From: Symbiodinium natans
Taxonomy: Eukaryota > Sar > Dinophyceae > Suessiales > Symbiodiniaceae
Direction of reading: 5' to 3'
DNA length: 64,000 nucleotides
Assembly (NCBI GenBank): GCA_905221605.1
Contig: CAJNDS010000047.1
Span: 620,001 to 684,000 of the forward strand
Both the position numbers and the translations under genes were made by a program. Positions 38,139 to 47,300 of this stretch are shown here, piece after piece. The notes beneath the pieces are model-generated. The model was not told where the DNA came from. It ran no database searches and worked only from the letters and a program-made list of their open reading frames with translations. Each line of letters starts with the position of its first letter. Position 1 is the first letter of the stretch.

Positions 38139-38359
38139 GAACGTGCGTTCACACTCAGCAACTTAACAAGGAAGGAAACGGGCGTTCCCAACTTTAATAA
38201 AGAAAGGGAACACAACGTAAAAAGTAAGAGAAAGAGAACGGGCGTTCTCAATCTCAGCAAGTTGCAAGAAAGAGAAGCGTTAGAGAAAGAGAACGGGCGT
38301 TCTCAGTCTCACTAGTAAAGCAAGAAAGAGAAACCAAGAGAAAGAGAACGGGCGTTCTC
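38139..38359 (-). repeat. Array of five spaced hairpins, GAGAACGGGCGTTCTC type
   Basis: Perfect copies of GAGAACGGGCGTTCTC lie at 38234-38249, 38289-38304 and 38344-38359, spaced 55 bp. Weaker relatives sit at 38174-38188 and 38139-38150. Each is an inverted repeat with 6-bp arms around GGGC (GCCC in the minus-strand RNA). They are embedded in AAGAAAGAGA-like sequence, so the full repeat is about 55-60 bp. Confidence 0.85.
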
Positions 38360-38483
38360 AGTCTCGACTAGTTAGAGAAAGGTGGCAGGACAACTGAGGG
38401 CTCAGTTGACGCAACTTTCGAGCGCTCAACCCACAAAGACTTAAGGGAGAGCCAATGCAGCTTGCAAAGTGTTTACAGTGCGA

Positions 38484-38506
38484 AATCCAAAGCCAAGCTT
38501 TGGATT
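38484..38506. repeat. Perfect inverted repeat, 10-bp arms, 3-nt loop
   Basis: AATCCAAAGC and GCTTTGGATT flank CAA. The repeat lies in the leader of the DNMT element and could fold in RNA or be a protein site in DNA. Confidence 0.7.
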
Positions 38507-38719
38507 CTTCTTGCAAGCGGGCGCTCACAAGGAACTGCGCAATGCTAAGAAGCCCCAGCTACAAAGCAAACACAGCACCAAGCACACCTACGCCTCCAGG
38601 CTGTCCCAGAGGGGGCCGCTACCTACGTGTAGGGTTCCAAGCAAAGCCAGACCTTTAGCTACGGACTCCCGCCCCTTCTACTGCGTCCCTGGTGGCTTAA
38701 CCACCTCGAGCATAGCGGC

Positions 38720-38755
38720 CTTGAGCCAAGGGGCTTGAGCCAAAAGGGCTACGGA
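38720..38755 (-). promoter_or_regulatory. Relict dinoflagellate spliced leader, two in tandem
   Basis: On the minus strand 38755-38734 reads TCCGTAGCCC followed by TTTTGGCTCAAG, which is the 22-nt dinoflagellate spliced leader with one change (C for A at position 10). It is followed without a gap by CCCCTTGGCTCAAG (38733-38720), a decayed copy of the leader's last 14 nt. Leaders encoded in the genome in this tandem form are the known signature of genes copied back from trans-spliced mRNA. Here the pair marks the likely 5' end of the DNMT element or of an mRNA-derived copy. Confidence 0.85.
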
Positions 38756-39345
38756 CTGACGGCCCCGGGACACTGTGAATGCGGAGCTCTGAGGATATGC
38801 CCGGAATAGAGGCCAATGTTGTCTTAACCCTGGGGGCGGGCGAGTGGACTGTCAGGTCTGTCAGTTCTGTCAGGCGGGCCTGGGAGGGTTTTTGATGCTA
38901 TTTGAAGGATCAAACAACCCACTTGACAGACCTGACAAAACTGACGGAACTGACAGGCCGTAGGGTAGTCTTAAGGGGGCGCACGACCAGAACAAGACGC
39001 ATAAAACAAGCAAGCTCCCTTTCACAGCAAGCGGGGCTCCAACGTTCCCGGTCCGGCCGTCAACGGCATCCTAAAATACTCCAGTGAGTTGCACCCTGCG
39101 CCCTGATAATGTTGCTGTCTCGTGTTGCCCACACTGACGCAGCTCAGGTCAGAACTTTTTTTTTTTGGACTGACGCCTCTTTACTACATCAGTAGCACAG
39201 TAGGCCGGTCTTGTTGGGCTCGACGTAAAGGGTGAAACAAAGTCAGCGCACACAATTCGCCAGACACACCAAGCAACCACCAAGCAAACAAACACCAAAG
39301 AAACAAAGCGAGCAATCGCGCTGAACTACTAGATACCCCACGGAC
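38756..39345. other. Intergenic stretch with CTGACA-rich inverted repeats and a T11 run
   Basis: No gene is seen. TGTCAGGTCTGTCAGTTCTG at about 38850-38869 is mirrored by GACAGACCTGACA and ACTGACAG at 38934-38960, giving a stem-loop of roughly 110 bp. A run of 11 T (39156-39166) would read as a short A-tract on the minus strand and could be a degenerate tail of an element lying to its right. That is a guess. Confidence 0.45.
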
Positions 39346-41290
39346 TCAGTACTCGAAGTCGTCAATGAAGTCCCGGTTCACAAGGAAGCACAGAGCTTGT
39401 GGGGGAATCGCAAATTGCGACATTGCCAGATTCTCAAAACCACCATCATGTAGCCACTGGTGCGACAGCGGTTATTCAAACCGAGGTCATCAGAAGAGGT
39501 TCGGATCACGTACTCGCTGTCAAGGACAGACAACCGACACTCAATGGCGAAAGGATGTTGCAAGTCAGACTCCCTAGGGGGGATGAAAGATGTGCATATG
39601 CCCCATGGTGGTCAGCCAGTGGGGACTTAATAGCAAGAACAATCAAGGCAAGACCGGCCCAGGGCACTCCATGGTGGTCAGCCAGTGGAGTAGCTCCGAG
39701 CTCTGGGTGCTCCATTCACCTTGGCGTACAAGTGCCCGCCCAGAGAGGTGTCCGCGCCCGGCACAGGAGGCATATGCCCCATGGAGGTCAGCCAGCGGGG
39801 ACTTGACAGCAAGAACAATCAAAGCAGGACCGGCCCAGGGCACTCCATGGTGGTCAGCCAGTGGAGTAGCTCCGAGCACAGGGTTCTCCAGTCAACCTGG
39901 CGTACAAGTGCCCGCCCAGAGAGGTGCCCGCGCACGGCCAGAGGGGGGGCGAGAGTAGCTGCAGCTACCGATTCCACGGGGAGAGTCCACAGCGAGTTAC
40001 CAAACCCTTAACGCCACAGGGTTTATAATGACAACGAGGAACCTCCCAGTCCAGGCATCTCACACAAGGCCACGCAACCTTGGCGCTGGCCTGCGCATCG
40101 GCACGCATCAGGTCCCTCCAAACCCAAACCCGCGAGGTACGTCGGTAAGGAGATGGGAGGGCTCACATCACATTACATTGGTGCCGAAGTGCAAGGATCT
40201 CCATGGTATTGCTACTTTGATCCAATCAGAGCCTTCAGGTAACATCCACGCGGGCGGGGAGCCCACTTGCCCTGCCGCAGGCCAAGCTCAGACGAGGGTG
40301 ACCCTCTAGAGTCTCAAGAGGGCCAGGTTGTTCTACAAGTGGGGAATGGCTCCCTGCCAAGTCAGCGGGTGCATAATCTCCACGTAGAAGTGTCCACAGC
40401 CAGCGCGCCGAACTGCTAGGTCACCCTGTGCACTCAGTACTCGAAATCGTCGAAGAGGCCGGGAGCACACATGTAGCACCGAGTGCGCAGGTGCGTCGCA
40501 AAAGGCGACGTTGCCAGATTCACAAAACCACCATCATGCAGCCACCGATGCGACTACATTCAGCACCAGCCAAGGCCGTTCACGAGAAGGCTCACAAGTC
40601 CGCCATCACAGGTGGGGCATAGTCGTGCCTTGGCACGGGACGTTGCAGGTGTCAACCTTCTTCATCCGAAGTAGAAAGTTGCCCCATGATGGTCAGCCAG
40701 TGGGGACTTAACGGCAAGAACAAAGGGTAGGACCAGCCCAGAGCACTCCATGGTGGTCAGCCAGTGGAGCCTCTCCGAGCACAAGGCGCAACGTTCTTTT
40801 GACTCACAAGAGTCTCGTCCGACGGCCAAAGCAGGCTTGACTGCTTCGTTCCAATCAGAGCCATCAGGTAAACCCAAGCAGGCGGGGACCCCACCTGCCC
40901 CGCAGGAAGCGGGAGAGTCCCCCAGTCGAAACTTCGCACTCAAGGCCAAGCAACTATCTCCTTGGCCGGTGAGGGTTGAGGGTTCAATAACCAGAATCAG
41001 ACCCTCCATGCCCAAACCGACAGACGTCGGCGAGGAGATGTGAGGGCTCACATCACGCTTGGCCACCTACCGATGGGGAGGTAGTCATGTATGGCTGCTT
41101 TGACGCAAGCAGAGATATACACCCAAGCAGGCAGGGAACCCCGCAGCAACCCAAGCACAGGCGAGAATGGCTCTCGTGAAGGCCAGGTTGTCCACAGGTG
41201 CTCGATGGCACATTGCCAGGGAAGTGGAAACCTGATCTCCGCGTAGAAGTGTCCACAGCCCAGAAGCAGCATCCCCTAGCTGGTCTCTCC
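39346..41290. repeat. Diverged direct repeats (about 1.1-kb unit) carrying hydrolase-like remnants
   Basis: The segment starting ACTCAGTACTCGAA at 39350 recurs at 40434. Both copies continue through GCCAGATTC...CAAAACCACCATCAT and later CCATGGTGGTCAGCCAGTGG. In the first copy an internal unit of about 180 bp is itself duplicated (about 39593-39770 and 39771-39950). Each 1.1-kb unit then contains sequence resembling the hydrolase-like frame: 40135-40405 and 41030-41280 both match 12315-12565 through GAGATG.GAGGGCTC.CATCAC and GTAGAAGTGTCCACAGCC. Coding potential is gone. Confidence 0.7.
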
Positions 41291-41480
41291 CAATTGGCAT
41301 GACGCCGTTGTACGACACGGGGGTGTCACCGTCCAGACGAGAGATGGTCAACACTCAAGTCCGAGGGGTTCACGCACGGTCGTACCACATAGAAGCGGGC
41401 AACCTGCCCGGCAACCTGCCCACCTAGAGGGGGCAGAGGAAAGGAAGATTGGCCGTTTTACCGATGACAAAGCTGGAACA
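41040..41480 (-). pseudogene. Decayed hydrolase-like gene remnant
   Basis: Minus-strand fragments in shifting frames match the hydrolase-like protein. One has GCGHFYAEIRFPLPWQCAIE, like GCGHFYVENMHPLPWQGAIE, and another ends VREPLGLE, like LQEPLGLE. The order is the same as in the intact frame. A shorter echo (GAGGAGATGTGAGGGCTCAC) lies at 41707-41726. This remnant is much older than the A/B duplication because identity is low. Confidence 0.7.
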
Positions 41481-41811
41481 TCCAGGCAGGACCGGTCCAG
41501 GGTAGTCCGTGGCAGATGGCCAGTGGAGCAACCACGAAAGAAAGGCCCCCCGTTCCCACAGGCACACCGCGGGGCCGACCCAGAAGGGTGTTCACAGCTG
41601 CAAGCTGTAAGCACACAAAAGACAAGCACGATCCAATCCGTGGCATAGACCACGAGAGGGTTGCCAAACCAAGAGTATCCCGAGGTAGTCTTGCGGCATG
41701 TATCGGTGAGGAGATGTGAGGGCTCACATCACGCTAGGCAGCATGCCATGAAAGGACTCAATGGTGCGTTCACATGGCGTCAGTAGGAGCCCTCAGATGA
41801 CAGTTTGCTGT

Positions 41812-44340
41812 CTATTGCCAGGAGCCATCCCAGTCCGGACGCCGGGAGCGATGGCCAGCTGAGGTGGTATGGGAACGCCTCCCTCGGCTGGGCATGACCT
41901 GCGTTGGAGGCCGCTCTTGCTCATCAACCCCCCACTCAGGGATGCCGTCCGGAATGGGGATACGCATGTATCTTGTCATTGAGGTTTGGGCCGCGCGCCA
42001 CATCACCCGGACAGCTTCCTGGATTTGCCTGCACTGCACAACACCTTCGTCCTTATACTGAAAGGGGAAGGAGGTAACTGCAGCACGCAGGGCCGAAGGA
42101 TCAGGGTCCTTGGGGGTGCCATGACAGTACATCCTAAACCAGAAGCTGTTGAGGCGCTGCTTGGTTGGATGTTTGGCTCGCATGAGCCCCTTAATGGCAG
42201 CCCAATGAGCAGTGGCTGCGTCATACCACGCATTTTGGGGACGTTGGGGCCCATGCTTGGTGGGTGTGGTGCTGATCCCTTTCCAATGCGCATCAAAGAT
42301 GACTGGCAGCCGGAAAGGGGCGGAGACATCCACTTCTCGCAAAGCTGCAAGGTCAGTGGTTCGCAGCTCCGAGAAGCGCCAATCATTCACCTGTGCCTCG
42401 GGTTCGTCCTCCGCGTCTGACATGTCATCCATCGGGCAGGGAGAGCCTTCGTTAGTTTCGGAAGAGATGCTGACGACCTCCGGCGAGGTTGCTGCAGTGT
42501 TCGCTTCCACAGGCGCAGCACAGGGCGAGGAGAGCAAGCACTCTAGGGGCAACACTCGCCGTAGGAAAACAGCCATTCTGTGAGAAGTGTCAGGCCATTC
42601 CAAGTTAAAAACTGACCAAAAATGCTCAATGTTTTGGTTGGCCACCGAGGCCGCAAGAGCAAGCCGGATGGCGTCAAGGAAATGGGCAGGGGGGAGGTCC
42701 GGCCTAAATTCTTGATAGTGCCTTTGCCCAAGTGTCTGTGTGCCCTGCAGCGTGATGCCTAGGAACGTATTCAGGCTGGGCTGGGCAAGCCTGGCCGTTT
42801 CCACGTCCGTGTGCTTAGCAGCTGCGGCCCATGCCTGCAAGGCTTCTTGGGAGGCTTGGCCAGTGACTTGTGGCAGTCCACTGTGCGCGTCCATCACATA
42901 TTTGGTAGTAGGGCACGTGGGACACCGATAAGCGCGGCCAGCCAAGAAGGCCACCATGGCTGCAGGCGGCACATTGATCTGCAGGTCAGTAATTTTATTG
43001 TCAGATTCAGGAAAACCAATAACAATGGGCAGCCCTGCCGTACGCTCCAGGGGACCTTTTTGGTGGGACTCGAATGCGAGCAGAAGTGCACCCAGCCAAT
43101 AATCTGGGTCAGCGTAGCTGAGCATTGCAGGAAAACTGGCATTGATGACACTCGGCAAGTCCGACACCGCAGAGAAAAGATCCGCGATGTACTGCGCTGT
43201 GGTAAGAAAGCCATACCCCACCAGGGACTCCGAAAGCCTCGCTTTGTCCAGCTGCGGGACCGGGCAATCCAACATTTCAGCAAGGTCGAAATGCTGCAAT
43301 GCCCCCGACAATCTAAGGCACTGCGTGATGATAGGGTCATAAACCTTCAAATACGCTGCCGGAAACGTTTCAGGCAGATGCAGTAGCGTGTCAGCGATTC
43401 CGATCAGCATACCCGAGTCTTGCAGCTGGTTCGGTATGCCGTTCAAAAACACCTCATAGGCCCTATAAGCCCGAAGCTGCTGGCAGTGTGTTGTGAGGTG
43501 TTGAGAGTCACGCAGGTTCATGTAGGGCCGAGGTTTGACATTCTTACCAAAGTGATGTCCCGCTGCAAGTGCGCGCCGCATGAGATCACAGACCGAGACT
43601 GTGTTGCTTTGCATGATGGGTGCGCAGGCTGGGGCGCTGGGATCGCGGGTGCCGCTGGGCTTGCTAGGCCCTCGAGGCTTGGCTTTTGGTGGTTCCAGCT
43701 GCTGAGAGCCGTCTTCGTCCAAAGCGAGAGGCCGACTTTCCTTGCGAGCTTGGACAGCGGGCACAGGCCTGGCGGGGATGGGCGTCAGGCCATGGGGAGG
43801 CATAGGGAGATCCGATTTTGGTTCCGTCAGGCCAAGTGAGTCCGTGGGAGACTTAGCGCAAGGGGGCTGTGACGCCTCAACCGTCCTAATCCCATCCGGA
43901 GATGCTGTGTGCGTGGGCCGTGTCCGGGGGCTGGGTGGACGTCGTACGCCAGGCGGCGGGTCCCTAATGTTGCCGCCACTACGGGGTGGACACGAGGCGG
44001 CGCTACCCCCTCCGATCCTGTGATCAACTTCACTAGAGGGAGTCGTCACACAAGCATCCAGAGCAATAGGACTCGCGGCCGGCACAACCGCATGCTCTTT
44101 CGTTGCAGGCTCCTTCGTCAGTGGTCCTCTCTCCCGCGTTGGGGTGCCGCAAGGGGTTCGGGAAACGTTCCGTCTAGCTGGCGGAGGCGGGCTGACAGCT
44201 GCCGCAATGGAGCCCCTCGCGGCCCGAGGCTGGAGCCATGGTGTACCCCACCGCTCGCCATGGCGCGCGTTTGTGGTAGCCTCGCCTTGGGCTGGCGACT
44301 GCTGCGGCGTAGGAACCTCGACTGCAGTAGCAACTACCAC
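41812..44340 (-). CDS. Unknown 842-residue protein downstream of the helicase fusion
   Basis: The frame opens 13 bp after the helicase stop with a GTG and has no ATG until about residue 243, so the start is uncertain. It could be reached by reinitiation, by splicing or after a frameshift from the helicase frame. Residues 1-230 are proline-, threonine- and arginine-rich and look disordered. A globular region follows (about 245-640) with an isolated CPTC pair, then an acidic linker and a basic C terminus. The window has no second copy because copia-1 replaces this part of unit A. I recognise no family. Confidence 0.6.
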   Translation of the reverse strand: MVVATAVEVPTPQQSPAQGEATTNARHGERWGTPWLQPRAARGSIAAAVSPPPPARRNVSRTPCGTPTRERGPLTKEPATKEHAVVPAASPIALDACVTTPSSEVDHRIGGGSAASCPPRSGGNIRDPPPGVRRPPSPRTRPTHTASPDGIRTVEASQPPCAKSPTDSLGLTEPKSDLPMPPHGLTPIPARPVPAVQARKESRPLALDEDGSQQLEPPKAKPRGPSKPSGTRDPSAPACAPIMQSNTVSVCDLMRRALAAGHHFGKNVKPRPYMNLRDSQHLTTHCQQLRAYRAYEVFLNGIPNQLQDSGMLIGIADTLLHLPETFPAAYLKVYDPIITQCLRLSGALQHFDLAEMLDCPVPQLDKARLSESLVGYGFLTTAQYIADLFSAVSDLPSVINASFPAMLSYADPDYWLGALLLAFESHQKGPLERTAGLPIVIGFPESDNKITDLQINVPPAAMVAFLAGRAYRCPTCPTTKYVMDAHSGLPQVTGQASQEALQAWAAAAKHTDVETARLAQPSLNTFLGITLQGTQTLGQRHYQEFRPDLPPAHFLDAIRLALAASVANQNIEHFWSVFNLEWPDTSHRMAVFLRRVLPLECLLSSPCAAPVEANTAATSPEVVSISSETNEGSPCPMDDMSDAEDEPEAQVNDWRFSELRTTDLAALREVDVSAPFRLPVIFDAHWKGISTTPTKHGPQRPQNAWYDAATAHWAAIKGLMRAKHPTKQRLNSFWFRMYCHGTPKDPDPSALRAAVTSFPFQYKDEGVVQCRQIQEAVRVMWRAAQTSMTRYMRIPIPDGIPEWGVDEQERPPTQVMPSRGRRSHTTSAGHRSRRPDWDGSWQ

Positions 44341-44353
44341 GTCGGGACTGTTA

Positions 44354-47300
44354 CTACAGGGCTGTTTCCCGGGGAGTCCACATCAATCGCAGTTTCGGAG
44401 GCAGCCTTACCCGTACGAACAGGTAGGAGGTGAAGACCACGGGGGGCTCGCAGTATGCCGGCCTTGTGTTCGAAAGCCGGGTCAGCGCGTTGAGCCGATC
44501 CCAGGTGAGGTACTGGGCGACCCCATCTCCTTCCCTCACCGGCTGGAAGGGGACACAATACACAGCATTGGGCAGGGGCTCCAGGACGAAGCCGCGCGTT
44601 TGCAGACTAACAATGGTGCCCGAGTAGGAGTTGGAGGTGAAAGAGGGACTCCCCCATCCTTCTTGCTGAAGTGTGCGGTAAAAAACCTCCCGCTTATCTC
44701 CCCAGGTGGCCTTCAAAGCCCACGCTTGATGCAGGGGTGGTGTTCCAAAGAGGTCCAGCCCAACTTTGCGCTCCGCAGGCAGCACGATGCTGGCTACTGT
44801 CCGTTCTCGGAAGGCTTGCTTGTGTAATGCCGTTGCAATGCCAGGGCCATCCATGCTCCACAAGCTGGCTTGTGTGCGCACATATTCAGCGCATTCAATT
44901 AGGCCCCCGGTTGCGCAGGCCGCCATTTGGAAGCATGCACCTATACCATCAGAGTAGTGCGGTGCCACGAAAACCAAAGCCCCAAGCCCTCTCGTGAAGG
45001 AGGAGGTGGCTCGGGCAAACCCTGCCTCGCTACTAAACAGGAATCCAGAAGCCCGACATGTCACAAAGACACATATCCCAAATGTGGGGCCAGTGGAGCA
45101 GGCCGTGGTGATAGCGCCGAAGAAGCGTTTAAGGGACCCTATGCGATTCATGAGGAAGGTCCGAAACGTCACAAGGCTCCAAGTGTTGGGCGCGCCAGTC
45201 AGCGGGAAGTCTTCCGCGGTTTGGCAGGCTTCAAGTAGGCTCATATCGTCATCGCCCAGTGGGTCTGCGGGGAGACTCAACTGCAGCATAAACTTCATTT
45301 GGGTAACAATCCTGGCATACTGAGAGACCATCCCGATAGGGGAGTCAGGATAGACCTGGTGCCCAAAAGTGAGCAGAATGTCCGCCAGGACCATGCTGAG
45401 GTCGTAGCTTCTGCCTAGCCTGGTTTGGGTCTCATCCTGATCTTGCACCCGTACCCATCGACACGTTTCCATCCACCTGCCTGCAAGGCTACGCAGTGGC
45501 CGCCCGAGCAGGTGCTGCATCGTGGGACCTGGTGGCATACGTAGCCGAGGGACCCTGCCTATCAGCTCGAAGCGGCACGCCTCCGAGTACCTACATGCGT
45601 ATAGAATGGCAGCAATCTCAGGAGGGAGGCGCATGGATGAACAGAGCGAGAGGTTGACAGCCGGTCCGACAATGGCCTTCAGCCCGGCGGCCTGCATGAC
45701 TGTCTCGGCTTGCTTCGGTTTGACGATGCTTATACAGAGAATCGATTCCAGCATCGAGACCGCTGAGAACAATACCTCAGACGCTCCAGAGGAACGGTGG
45801 GGCTTGCCCCAAGAGGGCATCTCGCCTTGTCCCTTTTTCCACGGGCCGGAACTTTGGGCCGTTTGCCGCAAAAGGGCCGCAGGCAAGGTGGCTGGCGTGT
45901 GGAGGTCGGCAGGGACCGCATTGAGGCCACAAATCTTTTGCTCCAACAACTCCGTGACGAAGTGGTAATTGGGTCGCGATCCTCCAGCGGGCTGTCTGTG
46001 GTCGCCAATCATGACATCAAGTGCATGCTTGATGTGCGCCAGAATGGTGTTGGAACCAGGCGTGCCCAATTGCTGGGCTTCATCTCGGAGGAGCAACTCA
46101 ACATCCTTTAGACGGTTAATGAGCTGCGAGTAGGGAAAGCTAAGCCTTGCCACAATCGTACCATGTGTCGTGGCTACAAGTAGCCCCCGGTACAAATCGT
46201 GCACATCAAAAGGGAGCTTATGTGTGTCCTTCTCCTTGTTACCCGGTATGCGAACGATGCGGCTGCGAACAAATTCATTGCTAGCAGTCGTGAGCCTATC
46301 AACCGCTTCGACATAGGCCCGAACCGATTCATTGCCATGAGCGGTGTACAGGGTGAGCCGGCTCGTCAGGCACGCAAGGAGTACTCCTAGAAACGCGCAG
46401 GATCGTGTCTTCCCGCTGCCGGGCGCACCCGTTATGAATACAGAAGTACGATTAGCGGCCAGGCCGTACGAGCACGCTCCCAGCAGCGCTGCCAGGTGTC
46501 CGTCCGCCCCCCAAAAGGTATCACAGAGGCACGTAAGGAAGGCGGGACCAACCGCGAGCGCAAAGATGCTGGCTCGAGTCCTCGGATCGTGCTCGTTGCT
46601 CAACGAGTCATGGGACAGGCGTAGACACTCCGCATGCCACAGCGCAGGAGTCCGGGCGTCCTCTTGGCCGGGCAGCGGAGAGTCAGGCAGCGTAGCTAAC
46701 ACGCCACTCAGCAGCGTTGGCGTCCATTCTTTGCGATAGGATTGTTCCTCCGCAAGCCAAAGGTTGAGGAAGCTTTGCAAGGGGCTGGAAGCCCCCGGAC
46801 CCGCAGTAAGCGATGCCTGCGCAGCTTGCGTTTCGTGCTTGCCTCTGAAGACTTGGCAGATCTCCGGGTGAATGAGCTGTGCCCATGTGTCGTGCCAGTT
46901 CCCTCTCACCACTAGCCCGATAAGGAGGACAAGCACTAAATCTGTGAGAAAGCCCGGCAACCACAGTGGCTGCCGGATGGCATCAAGAGGCGAGTCTTCT
47001 AGCGGAACGCCCAATGCAACATGCTGCCTTTCCCTAGGCATGTGTAACAGAGCATCCCAAAGCGGGGTAGAGGCTCCTCCGGGCAGAACCTCAAGCTGGC
47101 TGACTCTCGGCAGTGAGGGTCGTTGCGCGAATTGGTTGTGCTGTTCATCAGTCAAGAGCAGGGCAATGGTTATATTGACTGGCTGCATGGCCTTACTTTC
47201 TCCAGGGCCGGTGAAAAGCTTCTTCGGGGCAAGGAGCTCTATAAACATGCCTGGGTAGGCCACATCCCCCTTGTCTTCTCTCAAGGTAACCAGCAAAGCA

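Larger units (their letters stand above)
38025..38719 (-). promoter_or_regulatory. 5' leader of the DNMT element between the relict spliced leader and the first ATG
   Basis: About 0.7 kb separate the relict leader from the first ATG. The ATG-proximal third is purine-rich on the plus strand and holds five spaced hairpins (separate entry). A perfect 10-bp stem lies at 38484-38506. No long minus-strand frame is present. The plus-strand frames here are built from the repeats and I do not regard them as genes. Confidence 0.6.

Noticed and set aside
37953..38315. Plus-strand frame with ERERAFTLS-like repeats
   Set aside because: It is built entirely from the leader hairpin repeats and lies antisense to the DNMT leader.
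38641..38665. A third spliced-leader relic (minus strand TCCGTAGCTAAAGG)
   Set aside because: Only the first eight bases match the leader; the rest diverges too far to claim.
39156..39166. Poly(A) tail of a LINE on the minus strand
   Set aside because: Eleven bases without a matching target duplication or recognisable 3' end; kept only as a remark.
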